Source: Aspidapion aeneum
Taxonomy: Eukaryota; Arthropoda; Insecta; Coleoptera; Brentidae
Assembly: GCA_963576565.1 (NCBI GenBank)
Contig: OY755039.1
Coordinates: 128,844,640-128,908,639, forward strand
Length of the DNA stretch: 64,000 nt
Reading direction: 5' to 3'
Below, in pieces: positions 21,961 to 33,669 of the stretch; position 1 is the first letter of the stretch; each line of letters begins with the position of its first letter. The notes below the pieces were generated by a model, which made no database searches, was not told the DNA's origin, and was given only the letters and a program-made list of their open reading frames with translations. The position numbers and the translations under genes were made by a program.

Positions 21961-24405
21961 TTTTTGTTATTGGATTTCCTAGATTCGTTAAATTAGCAAT
22001 CTAGCTGACTAAGATGATTAAAATTGAAAACCAAACAAAAACGTGCCGTGGTATGGCGGTGCAACGACTTCGTTGTACAGTTTGTTTGTCTATCTGTGTT
22101 TGACGAAATTGGGGTGAGGGGGGAAGTAACTCTGACCCAGTGTTTGGGAGACACTGTTTTTTTATGGACAAACATGGTGCAAAATTTCAAACTGGTAACC
22201 GGAAGTAAAATATTTTAACGGCTTTTGAACCTAAATCCACGGACTAAATGGCAAAAAAAGGCAAAAGTTTTTTAAGTATCCTTTAATAGAAACCTTAGTT
22301 AATACTTTTATAATCATTCGACAACCATATACGACCATATAAGGAACATATCTCAATTCGATTTTTCTTTTTTTATAATTTTTAACTATCTTTTCAAATT
22401 GCGCTATATAGAACACAAAGATGTACTATATAAAAAAATTACTATGCATACGTTACCTTAATCACCATTAGACTCCACCACTGCACCACAAACTGTATAA
22501 AAAGATTTATTAATGTGAAATGGCAATACAGTAAAAGTACTTGCAATTGAATATCACCTAATGAACTAAGGTATGTTTTTTCCTAGAGGGTGTAAGTTGT
22601 ACAAAACAACAAAAACAAAAAAAAAATATTTAGAAAAATTTTTAGACCATAAGGTAGATCGAGCCAATTTATCACCTTGCTCTAACTTGCACTTTTTAAA
22701 ATTTCATAATTTATATTTTACCAAACATCTCTATAAAAGAACTTTCTATAAAATCTACATACCCCCAGTTGACCTACAATCATGAAAATTGGGGGGTATT
22801 TCGAATTTGTAAAGTAGACACATTTTAAGAAAGGAAGTTATTTTTTTAAATATTTTAATCCTAAGATAGTAAAAATAGGGGTTAAAATTTTAAAAACAAA
22901 TTTTGTATTTAAATAAAAACGAAAAGCCACAGAGGTCTAAAGATTAGTATAAAAGATCAATTAACAAAATAAGAATCACCTATTTTAGTGGTTTGTTAAA
23001 TTTTCACTGCGAGTTGAGAAATAGGGGTGATGGTTCTTATTTGAAAATCCCACAATTTCTTTAAAATTTCGTCGTTTTAAAAATGTACTTAATAAAATTA
23101 AGAGGTGGTCAAAAACAAACATAGATATAGGGTGCTATAAATATAAAGAAATTTTAAACTACTGGAGTTGGAAAAAGGATTAAAATTTCTAGTATTTATT
23201 GTACTTAGAACTAATGCCAGTAAAAAAATAATATCTAAAATTTTGTATAATTTTTGAGAGCGATTTAGTTGCATGTGCGAGTTCCAAGGTTCATCCCTAT
23301 CATACAAATGCCATTAGATCATAGTAGTTGCCTCTGAATATTGCGTAGGAGACGAATTTATTTCAGCGCCATCTGCCCCTCAATGTTGCAAGGCTCGCGG
23401 GTTGCCACTCTTTATGGGTCATATACTCATTATATTACGTACCTTTTTCGTTCAGTGTAGCTTGAGAAAATCTTGAAATCTAAAAAATTACAAAACTTTT
23501 TACATACATTTTAAATACTTATTTGCCTGATCTGGTTGTGATAATATTTCAGAATTGTTCTACTGAATTCGTTGCTCTAATTAGATTAGTTAAGCAATTC
23601 CTTCCCCTACAGCATTTATTTATGAAAAATCTTAACCTAGAAACTCCAGAAATTTAATTAATACGATCCGTATTCGGATTCGTAAACCAAATAGGCAAAT
23701 TCTAATCTTATATCCAAAACTAGGCCTGTCAACTTTCCGCCCCAACAAATAATCTGATTTGAGAGTCTATATAAGTTATCTGCACTCTGATGGTTATACC
23801 AAGGGACCCCTAAAGTGAGGCATTTAAATAATAATCAGAATAAATAGGGACTTATTGCAATAAAGCCAGGCTGTAATAGTGTCAGGCTGTATTCTGATAG
23901 TTTAGAGCATTAGGTGCTATAGTCCTTGCCATAGGCAATTACATTGTGACATTTCCAACCTCTTTATTTACCTTCTGACAGCAACAAAAAGAATTCTCTA
24001 AAACTGCATGTCTTTGAGTTGTTGTTATCTATGCATTTTTTTGTCAACCACCTTTTCATCCAACAGTGATAGTTTTGCCTCAAGGTCTGTAGAGGATATG
24101 TTACCTGGTAACTTTCTGACCAATCAGAGCCAGTTGTTGAAGCGGAAAATGACGTCACCGGGAGTGCCCATTTAAATAAAAAGCATTTAATATAGTAGAA
24201 AATCTTCAAGTTTCTTGTGTTCCTTTATTGATTTAAATGTAAAACAGGTCTTGTTATTTTTCCTAAAGTGTCTCTAATAACAATATTCATAAAATGCATC
24301 AATTAACTCAAATATAAAACTCACCTGATACCAAATATCCCAAAGGCAAAAGGTCTTGGGAAGGTTTTAGCTCGTTAAAATAACTACAAGTAGAAAGTAT
24401 GAGTA
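21961..24405. other. gene-less left flank of the palindromic element
   Basis: No gene is seen. At 23848-23900 a phrase GGGACTTATTGCAATAAAGC resembles 8510-8560, so it is a shared repeat fragment. The element's target duplication begins at 24406. Confidence 0.5.
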
Positions 24406-24411
24406 AATTAG
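24406..24411 (+). repeat. left 6-bp target-site duplication
   Basis: AATTAG directly precedes the element end AGTAGAGTATATATGAG. It matches 42360-42365 exactly. Six-base duplications are the hallmark of Polinton/Maverick integration. Confidence 0.85.
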
Positions 24412-25246
24412 AGTAGAGTATATATGAGGGTTCTGGCTCACTTTTTCCATGTAAATCCCCATAAGACGAAAACGTGGTAATTTTTTGGATGTCACAGAAT
24501 ATTTCATTCGAGGCAGTAATTTCCCCAGTTATCTTTTTTGTACTACCCATTCTAACCTTCTATAAATTTTTGACCATCATCTGACCCTTTAGGTCTTCCT
24601 GATTATCTTGTACATCGAGCAGACCTGTAACTTGCTATATTGTGCTTGTTGCAGGACTGTAGTTAACTTACCTAAAGGGTGGGTTACTTGAAAGCGATTA
24701 TAATGTTTTAACGAATGTCTATTAATTCTTTCAGTTTAAATCCCTTAATTTTCACCACTTAAAATGTTTGAATAGATAGTTCGCTTTTTTATCTTTTATA
24801 TGTAGTATTACATACTTGGACTAGGTTCATAGTAAACACTTTAGAATAATTTTTATTTGTTTATTTTAAAAAAGTTTTATATACGAATACAACTAAATAT
24901 ATAATCTTATTCATAGCATAAAGAAATATATTATATTCTTCTATGATCATAGTTATCATAGATGCTTATAGCTGGGTAGACTTACAAGTTCTATTAATTA
25001 TATTTAGATGGTATATTATAATAACATTATAGGTACTATGATTATCATTATATAAATATTTATTTTTACATTAACATATTAGGCGTTACTAGACTTATGC
25101 TAATTCTACAGGTTTATAATAAATTATATAGGCAAAACTAAGATTAAATTTAGATTATACTTATATATAGTTCACTATTAAAAATATCTAACCAAACACA
25201 ATATAAATAAATACACCATTATTAAAATTACAGTTAACCTAAGTCA
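24412..25246. other. left terminal non-coding segment
   Basis: About 835 bp between the element end and the polymerase stop. It is AT-rich and would include the polymerase 3' UTR. The short frame at 24308-24550 runs across the element boundary, so it is not an element gene. The conserved end sequence is where a protein-primed origin would be expected. Confidence 0.6.
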
Positions 25247-28200
25247 TCACTCAATACTGTAGTGCCCCCACGGTAACGTTTCATAAGAGTCCTTTGAAAT
25301 ACATCTTTTATCATCCAAGGGACTTAGTCCAATTTTTGTCTGTTTTACAGAATATAGTTTATGCTTTTCCGATCTTATAAGATTTTGCGTAAACATTTTT
25401 TCTTGAAAGTTATTTAGGCAGTCGACATAGTCCTCAAATAATATTTTCGATTTCACAACGTTTTGCTTTACACCCTTGGCTTTCTTAGTCACTTTTTCAG
25501 CTGACATATCATTCAAGCCTATATTGTTTTTAGTCGATTCACCATCAAGAGCTTTAAATGCATACAGTTTTGCTCTCAACCCAACAAAATGAGTCATGAT
25601 TTTTCCATTATTCTCATCTTTCATCATACCTAACACTTTATTGTTTACCCTTGGTATATCATATATATTGTTTTCAGCATAATCCGAGGTGTCAAAGTAC
25701 TTGTCACAGTCGCGTCGTATTGATTCATAAATATCATAATGTTTTATGTTATAAACTAAACTATCAGTATCTGTGTATGTAACAGTACAATTCTTTCCAA
25801 AAGCCGGCACCATGTAGTTATAGTGAAAATCATATATGGTTGTTTTGGCAATGTCCAAAATACACATACCCACATAAATCGGTTTATTGAAATATATTTC
25901 GGTTTTTTGAAGTTCTTCGGCAACCAAGTTTTCATTGAATATTGTAATGCTTTTGAATTCAGGTCGAGAAATCAGAGCTTCAGCTCCAAATCGTCCATCC
26001 CAATTTTTGATTAACTTAACAATACTATGATTTCTAATATTTTCCATAGTTTTACCGAACACGGCGTTGTTCATTAATTTAAAAAGGTTTTTTTCAAATT
26101 CATTTTTAGCATTTTGTCTTAATTCAGTATTTAACTCAATGTAGGGTCTCAGCCATGCAGATTGCTTAAAGCATAAAATTCTATGAATCTTTTCGAGTTT
26201 TATACCAACTTTTAATGCCTGCTTTAGATTTCTATAATGAATTACGTATTCCTTTTTATTACACAATGTAGCCATCAGTTTTATATTTTTTGAGTTCTTT
26301 TCTTTAGGGGAGCAGCGATGTTCAGGACATAAAGGCAAGTCTGAGAAATATTCATGTAATTTCACGGGAATGCACAAGTCGACTTCTAGGATGTATCCAT
26401 GAGTCGAGTCATCTTCGATTTTATTAACATCAAAATGTAGTATTTCATCAGTTTCTAACCAATTAAAGTCGCCAAATGGCAAATACTGACTCATGCTAAA
26501 CCCATATTGGTTATTAATGTCAAAGTACATCAAAAAAGATGTTTCTTTGGTTGAATCGTAGTTGGGCATATATTTATTATTGGCTTCTACATATCTTTTA
26601 GAGCACTGGCTTAACCCTCCTCTAATGCCGCGTTCTATAAAAGTTACCATATTATAGTCGGTCAAAAGTTCTAATTTTTGTTGCGTGCAATACATCATGC
26701 AATCCCACGTATAACCAGGAAGCGTATAATAGTTAGCAGGATCCAGACCATACGTTTTATGACAGCTCTCTCTAAATTTCTGAAATACCTGCATTAAAAG
26801 TATTATGTCAACTTTCATGTAGAGTTCCATGTAATCTTGTAGAGTTTTACAACCAAAGCTTCTCCATACATTTTGGGCATGATCATAATCAGCAGGAGAT
26901 ATTTCTCTACTTTCGAGCGTGTTAAAGAAATTAAGTTGCTCAGGCAAAGATGTGTCTCTTAATTTTTCCCAACTACTCATATAGTCATAGCAAAAGACTC
27001 CTTTTTTAAAAATAAGTTTGTATTGTTCGTTAGACAAGTTTTGAAATTCATTTTTAACCAGTGGGTACTCCTCAAGATATGAAGCTAGCTTTTCCAAGCT
27101 ACTGGCCATGAAACGGAATGAATCAATAAATCTAAATTCGATTAAATTTTCATTAATTTTTTTGGTAAATGCTATATATTTTTCTTTGTTAATTGGTAGC
27201 AAATTTATTGATCCGTCCAAATTGGCGATGTTTTCAATTATCAAATGTCCATCATAGGAGCTAAGATTGTGGAATACTACAGGGACAGTATGACTATCCT
27301 GAAAGTTCAGATTACAGCTTTCATGGGCTGGACCACGATACTCCGATGTAAGATGACTATGATCGCGTATTTTCTTTTCACCAACTAAAAAGTCCTGTTC
27401 ACAAATATGACATTTTTTAGCATTCTTAAAGTCAATTTTTTGCCTTTTACTTAAAGGCTCAAGGGGTAAATCACAGAGAAATACAGTTTCCAAGTTTTCA
27501 GCAAAATCCAGTAATTGTTTACTAAACCATTCCATACAGTCAGGCCCCGTATAAGATTTATAAAATGATAAAGAATCATCGTAGGAACATTTTACATAAT
27601 ATCCTACCGAACAAGGCACATGACTTTGATATTTTTGGGTTCTTTTACCACTATTTTCTGCAACAGGAAGCAGTAAGCACTCAATATCCGAATAGATAAT
27701 GAACGATGCAAATTGTTTATTTTTAAAGTTTTTAAATTCAACAACTTTTTTTTTCGTTACTTGGTAATTTCGGAACCACGACACTGCCAATAATTTTGCA
27801 ATCTTTGATATGCTGAATGAGTCCAGCTTGAGAATAGAAGTAGTGCAGGCATCTGTCACAAACATATTTTGCTTTTTTGCATTTGCTGATTTGATTACTT
27901 AGTAGCCTTGAAAGATTTTTTATCCAAACAAAGTGGTAAGTTGGTGGAGAAAGATCGTTAATCTCTTCGTTATCCAAATAATAATTATTTTGTATCATTA
28001 ACAAATTAACATGTTCTTCGTTCTTTTCTTCAGAAATGTACGCAGGCAATACTTTAAAACTGTCTTTATGAAGTTTTTGCAGGCGATACACGTTTATGGA
28101 GACATTATTTTGCTTTTCGAATCGGGCAACTTGGTTTAAAGTCATTGGAAATTTTAGACCTTTTAAATTTAACACTTCTTGAGGATGCGGGTAGGATGAG

Positions 28201-29015
28201 ATTCTATTAGAGTTTTTTTCGATAGGGAACATTGCTGATACAACAGCCCAGCCAAAACAGAAATTGTCGTCATTCTTTACGTTCACACATGCATGTTTTT
28301 TGGCAATACATTTGGGTATTTCCAAATGGCACCCTGCCCTAATAGGATGATATTTATTAACTCCTATTATAAGATTATTTATTTTTGTAAGTGACCATCC
28401 GGATTGATTTTGCTCAAATTCTTCCAAGTCAGTCAAAAGCAAATTTTTAACATTTTTCTCAAACCAGTTTTTTAAATTTGTGTTACGGTCAATAATCGCA
28501 TTAGCGGTATTAAAGTGTTTTGTCTCATTTCCAATTTGTCCTTGTTTTGGTATTTGAAAATCTCCACTTAAAATAGTGTTAACTTTTAACATATCCTCTT
28601 TTTTTAATGTATTTTCTATTCTTCGTTTAAATAAACTAAAACAATCATCTAAAAATTGTTTGGGATCCTTATGTTGTAAATTTGTAATCACAGCACTTCT
28701 AACTCGGCTTTCGAAAGCTGATTTTAGGTCTTCCCATTGTACGCGATGTTTGGCTGTTTCCTTGGCGCCAAGCGCACCACCAAACTTAAGGCTTTTTTGT
28801 TTTAAAATGTGCTTGCACTGTTTAACTTGTCCCAGGCACGCCGTCAAATGAGATTTTTCAGCAACTGAAGAGGCTTTTTTTAAAGCAATGCTTATTTTTC
28901 TACTGGCCAAAGCACAGTCTTTTAGAATTTTTAAAATTGAAACATTTTTATCCATATCTTCTACCATACCAAGCTGACACATAATTTTATAAACCAATTT
29001 CGTTGCAAAACTCAT
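25247..29015 (-). pseudogene. protein-primed family-B DNA polymerase, left copy (frameshifted)
   Basis: Polinton-type DNA polymerase (DNA_pol_B_2 class), which would replicate the element from a protein primer. The start ATG is at 29015. A 425-codon frame (29015-27738) is followed by an 872-codon frame (27865-25247). The break is one extra A (nine against eight in the other arm) at 27749-27757. Undamaged length would be ~1255 residues. In that numbering: D..NFCF with a later H (~250-336), a possible OTU-like cysteine-protease remnant; a C2HC finger at C386, C389, H402, C406; ExoI DIE (443-445); an endonuclease-VII-like CX2C...RDHSH...RGPAHESCN (535-568); ExoII SSYDG (D588); ExoIII YMKVD (D736); PolA DINNQYG (832); PolB KLMNNAVFG (979); PolC YTDTDS (1080-1085). 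All catalytic motifs are present. The extra A could be an assembly error. Confidence 0.88.
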
Positions 29016-29099
29016 TTTATTTTTTTGAATAGCACCAACTTCACTAAAACACTGTGTTGATAGAACTCAATAATGCACTTTCCTTGAAAAGTTATACCT

Positions 29100-29135
29100 A
29101 ACTGACTGCAGTTCAACACGCTCCACCCTTTTATA
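29100..29135 (-). promoter_or_regulatory. TATA plus initiator core promoter, left polymerase
   Basis: On the minus strand TATAAAA (29129-29135) is followed by an arthropod initiator TCAGTT (29100-29105) whose A is about 32 bases downstream of the first T. The coding start at 29015 is ~88 bases further on. The same arrangement is in the other arm. Confidence 0.7.
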
Positions 29136-29369
29136 AGTGCTTGTCAGATACACGTTAAGACTTGTCGAAAACAGGTTTATACTTGTTAGAAATGGGTTGC
29201 AGCTGTTTTATCCCAATACATTTAGCGCAAAGTGGTTAGTAAATGATGCAAACTTTAGCACAAACAATCATAAAATATATGTTTTTTTTTATTAATTAGC
29301 AGACATAGTAAAAGTTTCCATTAATTTTTATTTGTTTTGTTTGCTTCCTTTAGATATTTTCTACAGGAG

Positions 29370-30235
29370 CTTAAAAAGGACGCCCACCTTGAGTAGTAAT
29401 ACCTTTACCTTCGGGTACATACTTTTATCCCTTTGAGTACCATCTTTCCCCCTTTGAGTCTCAAATTTCCACCCATCAAGTATCAACTTTATTCCCTTTG
29501 AGTGCCAACCAATCCAACCGAACCCCCTTCGAGACTCTATTTTGCACCCTTCGGATACCAACTTTCCCCCCCCCCTTTGAGTAGCAACTTTTATTTCTTC
29601 GAGAACCCACTTTACCCCCTTCGAATACCAAATTCGTCTTCTTCGGGTATCAACTTTCCCCCCTTCGCGTCTCAACTTTCCCCCCTTCGAGTCTCAACTT
29701 TTCACCAATCGTGTGTCAAGCTTCTTCTCTTCGAGGCACAACTTTGCCCCCTTCAGATACCAACTTTCCCCCCTTTGAGTAGCAAATTTTATTCCTTCGA
29801 GTACCCATTTTACCCCCTTCGAATACCAACTTCGTCTTCTTCGGGTATCAACTTTCCCCCCTTCGCGTCTCAACTTTCCCCCCTTCGAGTCTCAACTTTT
29901 CACCAATCGTGTGTCAAGTTTCTTCTCGTTGCGGCACAACTTTTCCTTCTTCGAGTATCGACTTTCCCCCCTTCCAGTCTCAACTTTTCACCAATCGTGT
30001 ATCAAGTTTCTTCTCTTCGAGGCACAACTTTTCCTTCATCCAGTATCGACTTCTTCTTTTTTGAGTACCTAACAATTTTCTTCCCTTCAAGTATTAACTT
30101 CCCACTTCGAGTCTTAAGTTTCCCCCTTCGTGTCTTAACCTTTCCCCCTTTAAGTTCCAACTTTCTCTTCTTCGAGTATCAACTTTCCCCCTTTGAGTCA
30201 TAACTATTACCCCTTCGAGTGCTAACTCTCTCTGT
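29370..30235. repeat. degenerate CTTTCCCCCTTCGAGT minisatellite, left arm
   Basis: A tandem array of ~19-24-bp units close to CAACTTTCCCCCTTCGAGTA. A higher-order duplication of ~198 bp is marked by CACCAATCGTGTGTCAAG at 29703 and 29901, with a third related copy at 29989. Because units are rarely interrupted by stops, long frames appear on both strands (233 codons on plus, 104 on minus). Their low-complexity products and shared unit phase suggest they are not genes. Confidence 0.85.
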
Positions 30236-33130
30236 TTCTTTCTATCATATATATTTTTTATTTTTCGCAGGCAAACATCTTTTACTAATGTTTATTTTAT
30301 TTACTATTGGGGATCTTGGAATGGCCAATCATACAATTTTGAGAATATATTTTGTTAGCCAAACTTTACTTGATTATATTAACTTAAACTGCTTCAGTCT
30401 TCTATTTTTAAAATTTAGAGGGATAAATCTTCTAGTAGGCAAGAGATTAAAATTTTTCTTGCGACCTGTTTTTATTTAATTTTGCATATTTTTTAAACAC
30501 ATTATAAAGAATGTGCTGATTTTTCTTTACGCATAGCTACAAATTTTGTGTATTAATTTACAGTTTGTTTAAGTTTTGAGGATTTTAAACAGTATCTACT
30601 AGACGAATAAATCGGAAGCCTGTAGGTGGTGTAATAATAAATAATCAATGGCTAGTGACATAATGAGCAGCGACCGGTGTCGTTTTTAACAATTTTATGT
30701 TATTATTATTTAAGTTTAATCATCCTACTTTAAATTTTTTTGTGATTTTTGAATGTTTTTTAGTAATAGACGATAGATTAGCACTCAACCAGTATCAGAT
30801 GACGAAACGAGCAGTGATTTTTAAGTTAAAACACCCTGATTATTTTTTTTTAGTTTTTAAACATTTTTAGTAACTAACAAGTAATAACGTCATACGAGGC
30901 CTTGGAGAAGTGACATATTTGTTAGATGTTTATATTCGTTTTTAAAATCTTTATTATAATGCGTTTTACGATTGATTTAATTTTTAGTATTTTGTCGATA
31001 ATTTAATACTTTTTTCATTATACATTTTTTAAAAGATATAACTTTTAAGATTTTTTTGCTTTGCGTACTATATTCTAATAATTGACTAAGCAATAGTTGT
31101 AAGATACCAAACTTGGTACTGCAACTTAGTCAATAATAATTTAGAATTTAGAATGATATTATTTATCGGATTTAAGCCTATAGAATCTTTTAGCATACAA
31201 AGATTAAAACATTTTTTAGTTAACAGCTTCATAGTCCTTAGCGTAGCCTTCTAATTTTTCTTTATCAAATCACCTAAAACTTAAAAAACTAAAATATTTT
31301 TTGTTTTATATTTCATTAATTTATTTAATTCATTGGGTAGTATGTAAGTACGTTATGGTCTACCTAACCAGGAATATATTACGTTTTTGCCTACGCCTGC
31401 GCACTCACTAGTATTTTTTTTTGAAGTCACGATCGTTTTAAGTATTTTTTTTGTGTATTTTTCGTGGATTTCCAAGTATATAAAATATACATACAATCAT
31501 GATGATTACTGATAGAAACGAGAGCCAGAATGATCAATGAGTTTTTTTATCCTGAACATTTTCTTTGACACGTGTTTTTGCGTTTTATCAAAGTATCTGC
31601 CAATTCTACAAAAAGTTTACAAGATATAAAAGATATGTAATAACAACTTGTACATCCATAATAGGTAGGTCCCAATTTTACTACAAGTTGTATGATATCT
31701 ACAAGGAAGTAGAGGTAGCACATTCGGTAACGCAATTTTGCCACGATAAAGGAATGCTGATGCTAGCACAAGTTGGTGGAGTGATAGTTTTGGCACCATA
31801 ATAATTTAAACTGGTCCTTTTTGTCAGTCCATTCATTAAAGAAATCGGATTTAAATAACATGGATATTTATTAATACCATTATAATTAGCATTTATGTCA
31901 CAAAAAATATTTAATACCTACTTAGCATAACTATGTAATGTATGTTTATAAATGATAAGACACAAACTAATTACTATTTCCAAAAGATAGTGTTTGTGAA
32001 GGATTAGTTTACTTTTTTAAATAAGTCTTACACCTAATTTTAATTAGTTTTTAGATAGTTTATGAGGGGTTTCTGCACCTAAACCCGAAATAATTAGACA
32101 GATCGACCGACAGAATGACCAAGACAACAACTACAACAAAGGCGAGGAAGCGATTCAGACAAGTTTCAACAAGTCGTCAGCCTTCAACATCTGTAAAGTT
32201 TACAGTTAAAAATAATATATTTTTGTTAAAAGTACGCACAATAAAGCATAAAAGCTTTTGTATTTTTTTTAACATGCACTAGTTTAATCTGTAAACGTAT
32301 TTTTATGAATTTCGTGGATTTGAGGATTAGAGAAGCCTTAAATTAAATTGCCTTAAGTAACCTTAGCTGAACCATATACGTGAACAGGCAAACGCATTTT
32401 TCATTAATTCAATTTGATGTCAAAGAAAAGCCCTATGTATCTTAAAGTTACCTTATACAGGTAATTAGTAAGTAAAGACCTACATACTTTTAGAGGGGGC
32501 TTTGTTTGCCAAATGTGCTTCAACTACTAAAATTTAATTATTTCTACACCAATAATAATCAATTTCAATAACTATGGAACAAGGTTTGACTCCCCAGCCA
32601 AGAAAATCAAAGTGATTAGCGCAAAATAATCTCTAAATGCTTTTACACTATCGTTGTTATTCCAAACTTATATAACAAACTTACAAAAATAACAATGATG
32701 TAATAAAAGCTCAATACGCAATTTAGTATCCTATAAATAATGCCCTTCCTAAGCGTTTTAATATGCTTCCAACTGTTAAAAATAGTTAATAATACTGAAT
32801 AATATATTTCTTCGAATTATGTTTATTTTATACCTCATTTCGTAACAACTATGTCCACCTATTATACCACATCAAAAATAAGATTTCCTTTTAAAGTGTA
32901 ACTCGAGTTAAAACCCAATTCTACCTACCCAGTAATCGATACCTACCCGCATTCCATTCTTCGTAAATGGCCAGAAACGCGTCAAGATATAGTGTCTCTA
33001 CGAACCTTTTGTGCGATCAATAATTCACGCTGCAAAACACCTATGTAGGTAACAAAGAGGAAGATAGAGCAAGGGGAATGCAAAAGTAAAGGACGGACGA
33101 AAGTACCATGTAGTTTATACGGCCCCTTCA
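30236..33130. other. left arm inner non-coding region
   Basis: About 2.9 kb, AT-rich. No Polinton gene is recognised. The frame at 30219-30479 is broken by a ~22-bp difference in the other arm, and frames at 31547-31801 lack ATG starts or overlap on opposite strands. The only candidate is a short basic frame at 32115-32282. Confidence 0.55.
32115..32282 (+). CDS. possible small basic protein, left arm
   Basis: An unrecognised 55-residue frame from an ATG. The N-terminus is MTKTTTTTKARKRFRQVSTS, a Thr/Lys/Arg-rich stretch that could be a nuclear-localisation or DNA-binding tail. The C-terminal half is AT-rich and nondescript. A GTAAAG after codon ~26 could be a splice donor, so it might be a first exon. 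The frame is unchanged in the other arm, but the arms are so alike that this is weak evidence. It may be chance. Confidence 0.2.
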   Translation: MTKTTTTTKARKRFRQVSTSRQPSTSVKFTVKNNIFLLKVRTIKHKSFCIFFNMH

Positions 33131-33162
33131 GAACAGCCCCACTCCTGCCACCCTAAGCCCCG

Positions 33163-33660
33163 CCCACTTTCCCCCCTCCCTCCCCGCAGGGGGCGTGGCC
33201 ACGCCCACTTCCCCCTCCCTCCCCGCAGGGGAGCGTGGCCACGCCCCCTTCCCCTCTCCTCCCCCCGAAGGGGGTAAAAAAAGATGGCGGCCAGCCAATG
33301 ATAGGCGAAGTGGGGGACCCTTATTTTAAGGGTCGACCAATAGGAAGCGACTTCCCCGAAGGGGGGAGGAGCCAAAATGGCGGCTGGCCAATCAGAAGAG
33401 AGCGTGCCTCGCATTTGCTGGCCAATGATAGGCGAAGTGGGGGACCCTTATTTTAAGGGTCGACCAATAGGAATCGACTTCCCCGAAGGGGGGAGGAGCC
33501 AAAATGGAGGCTGGCCAATCAGAAGAGAGCTTGTCTCTCATTGGCCAGCCAATGATCGACGAAGTGGTGGACCCTTATTTTAAGGGTCGACCAATAGAAA
33601 AGCAAGCTCCCCTCGAAGGGGGTGGGGGGAGAGGGGGGTCAACATGGCCGTCGACCATTG
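33163..33660. promoter_or_regulatory. GC-rich core of the palindrome: CCAAT/GC-box/YY1-like array
   Basis: The core is strikingly GC-rich compared with the AT-rich arms. First come two 41-bp units (from 33163 and 33204) with CCCCGCAGGGG and the palindrome GGGCGTGGCCACGCCC (33191-33206; shorter form at 33233-33244). Then come units of 127 bp starting at 33291, 33418 and 33545. Each has CCAAT boxes (GCCAATGATA, GACCAATAG, and GGCCAATCAG in the first two), the 19-bp palindrome GACCCTTATTTTAAGGGTC (first at 33316-33334) and a CCCCGAAGGGGG hairpin. AAATGGCGGCTGG, a YY1-like site, lies at the end of the first unit and is altered in the second. It looks like an enhancer, bidirectional promoter or replication origin. 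No function is shown. Confidence 0.55.
33291..33650 (+). repeat. 127-bp tandem repeat, nearly three units
   Basis: The word GCCAATG recurs at 33294, 33421 and 33548, giving an exact 127-bp period. The third unit is cut short and varies (GATCGACG for GATAGGCG, TGGTGG for TGGGGG). The array breaks the symmetry of the element because it is present once, in one direction. The plus-strand frames through it repeat the same peptide and are repeat artefacts. Confidence 0.85.
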
Positions 33661-33669
33661 GTTGGGTGG

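Larger units (their letters stand above)
24412..33130 (+). repeat. left arm of giant inverted repeat (~8.7 kb)
   Basis: It matches 33670-42359 on the opposite strand throughout. In the outer 200 bp I count two mismatches. Visible indels against the other arm are one extra A in a run at 27749-27757, 58 bp retained near 26755-26815 that the right arm lacks, and about 22 bp missing near 30380. Similarity fades at about 33130-33137. Confidence 0.9.

Noticed and set aside
24308..24550. 80-codon frame near the left element end (46-codon counterpart at 42221-42361)
   Set aside because: It crosses or ends at the element boundary and diverges there, so it cannot be an element gene.
29502..30203. 233-codon proline/serine-rich frame (and the mirror at 36626-37288)
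   Set aside because: It is the translation of a ~20-bp minisatellite whose units rarely contain stops; the opposite strand is also open.
31547..31801. Open frames of 60-78 codons on both strands (mirrored at 35003-35257)
   Set aside because: The 78-codon frame lacks an ATG start, the frames overlap antisense, and none has a domain. Preservation is explained by arm identity.
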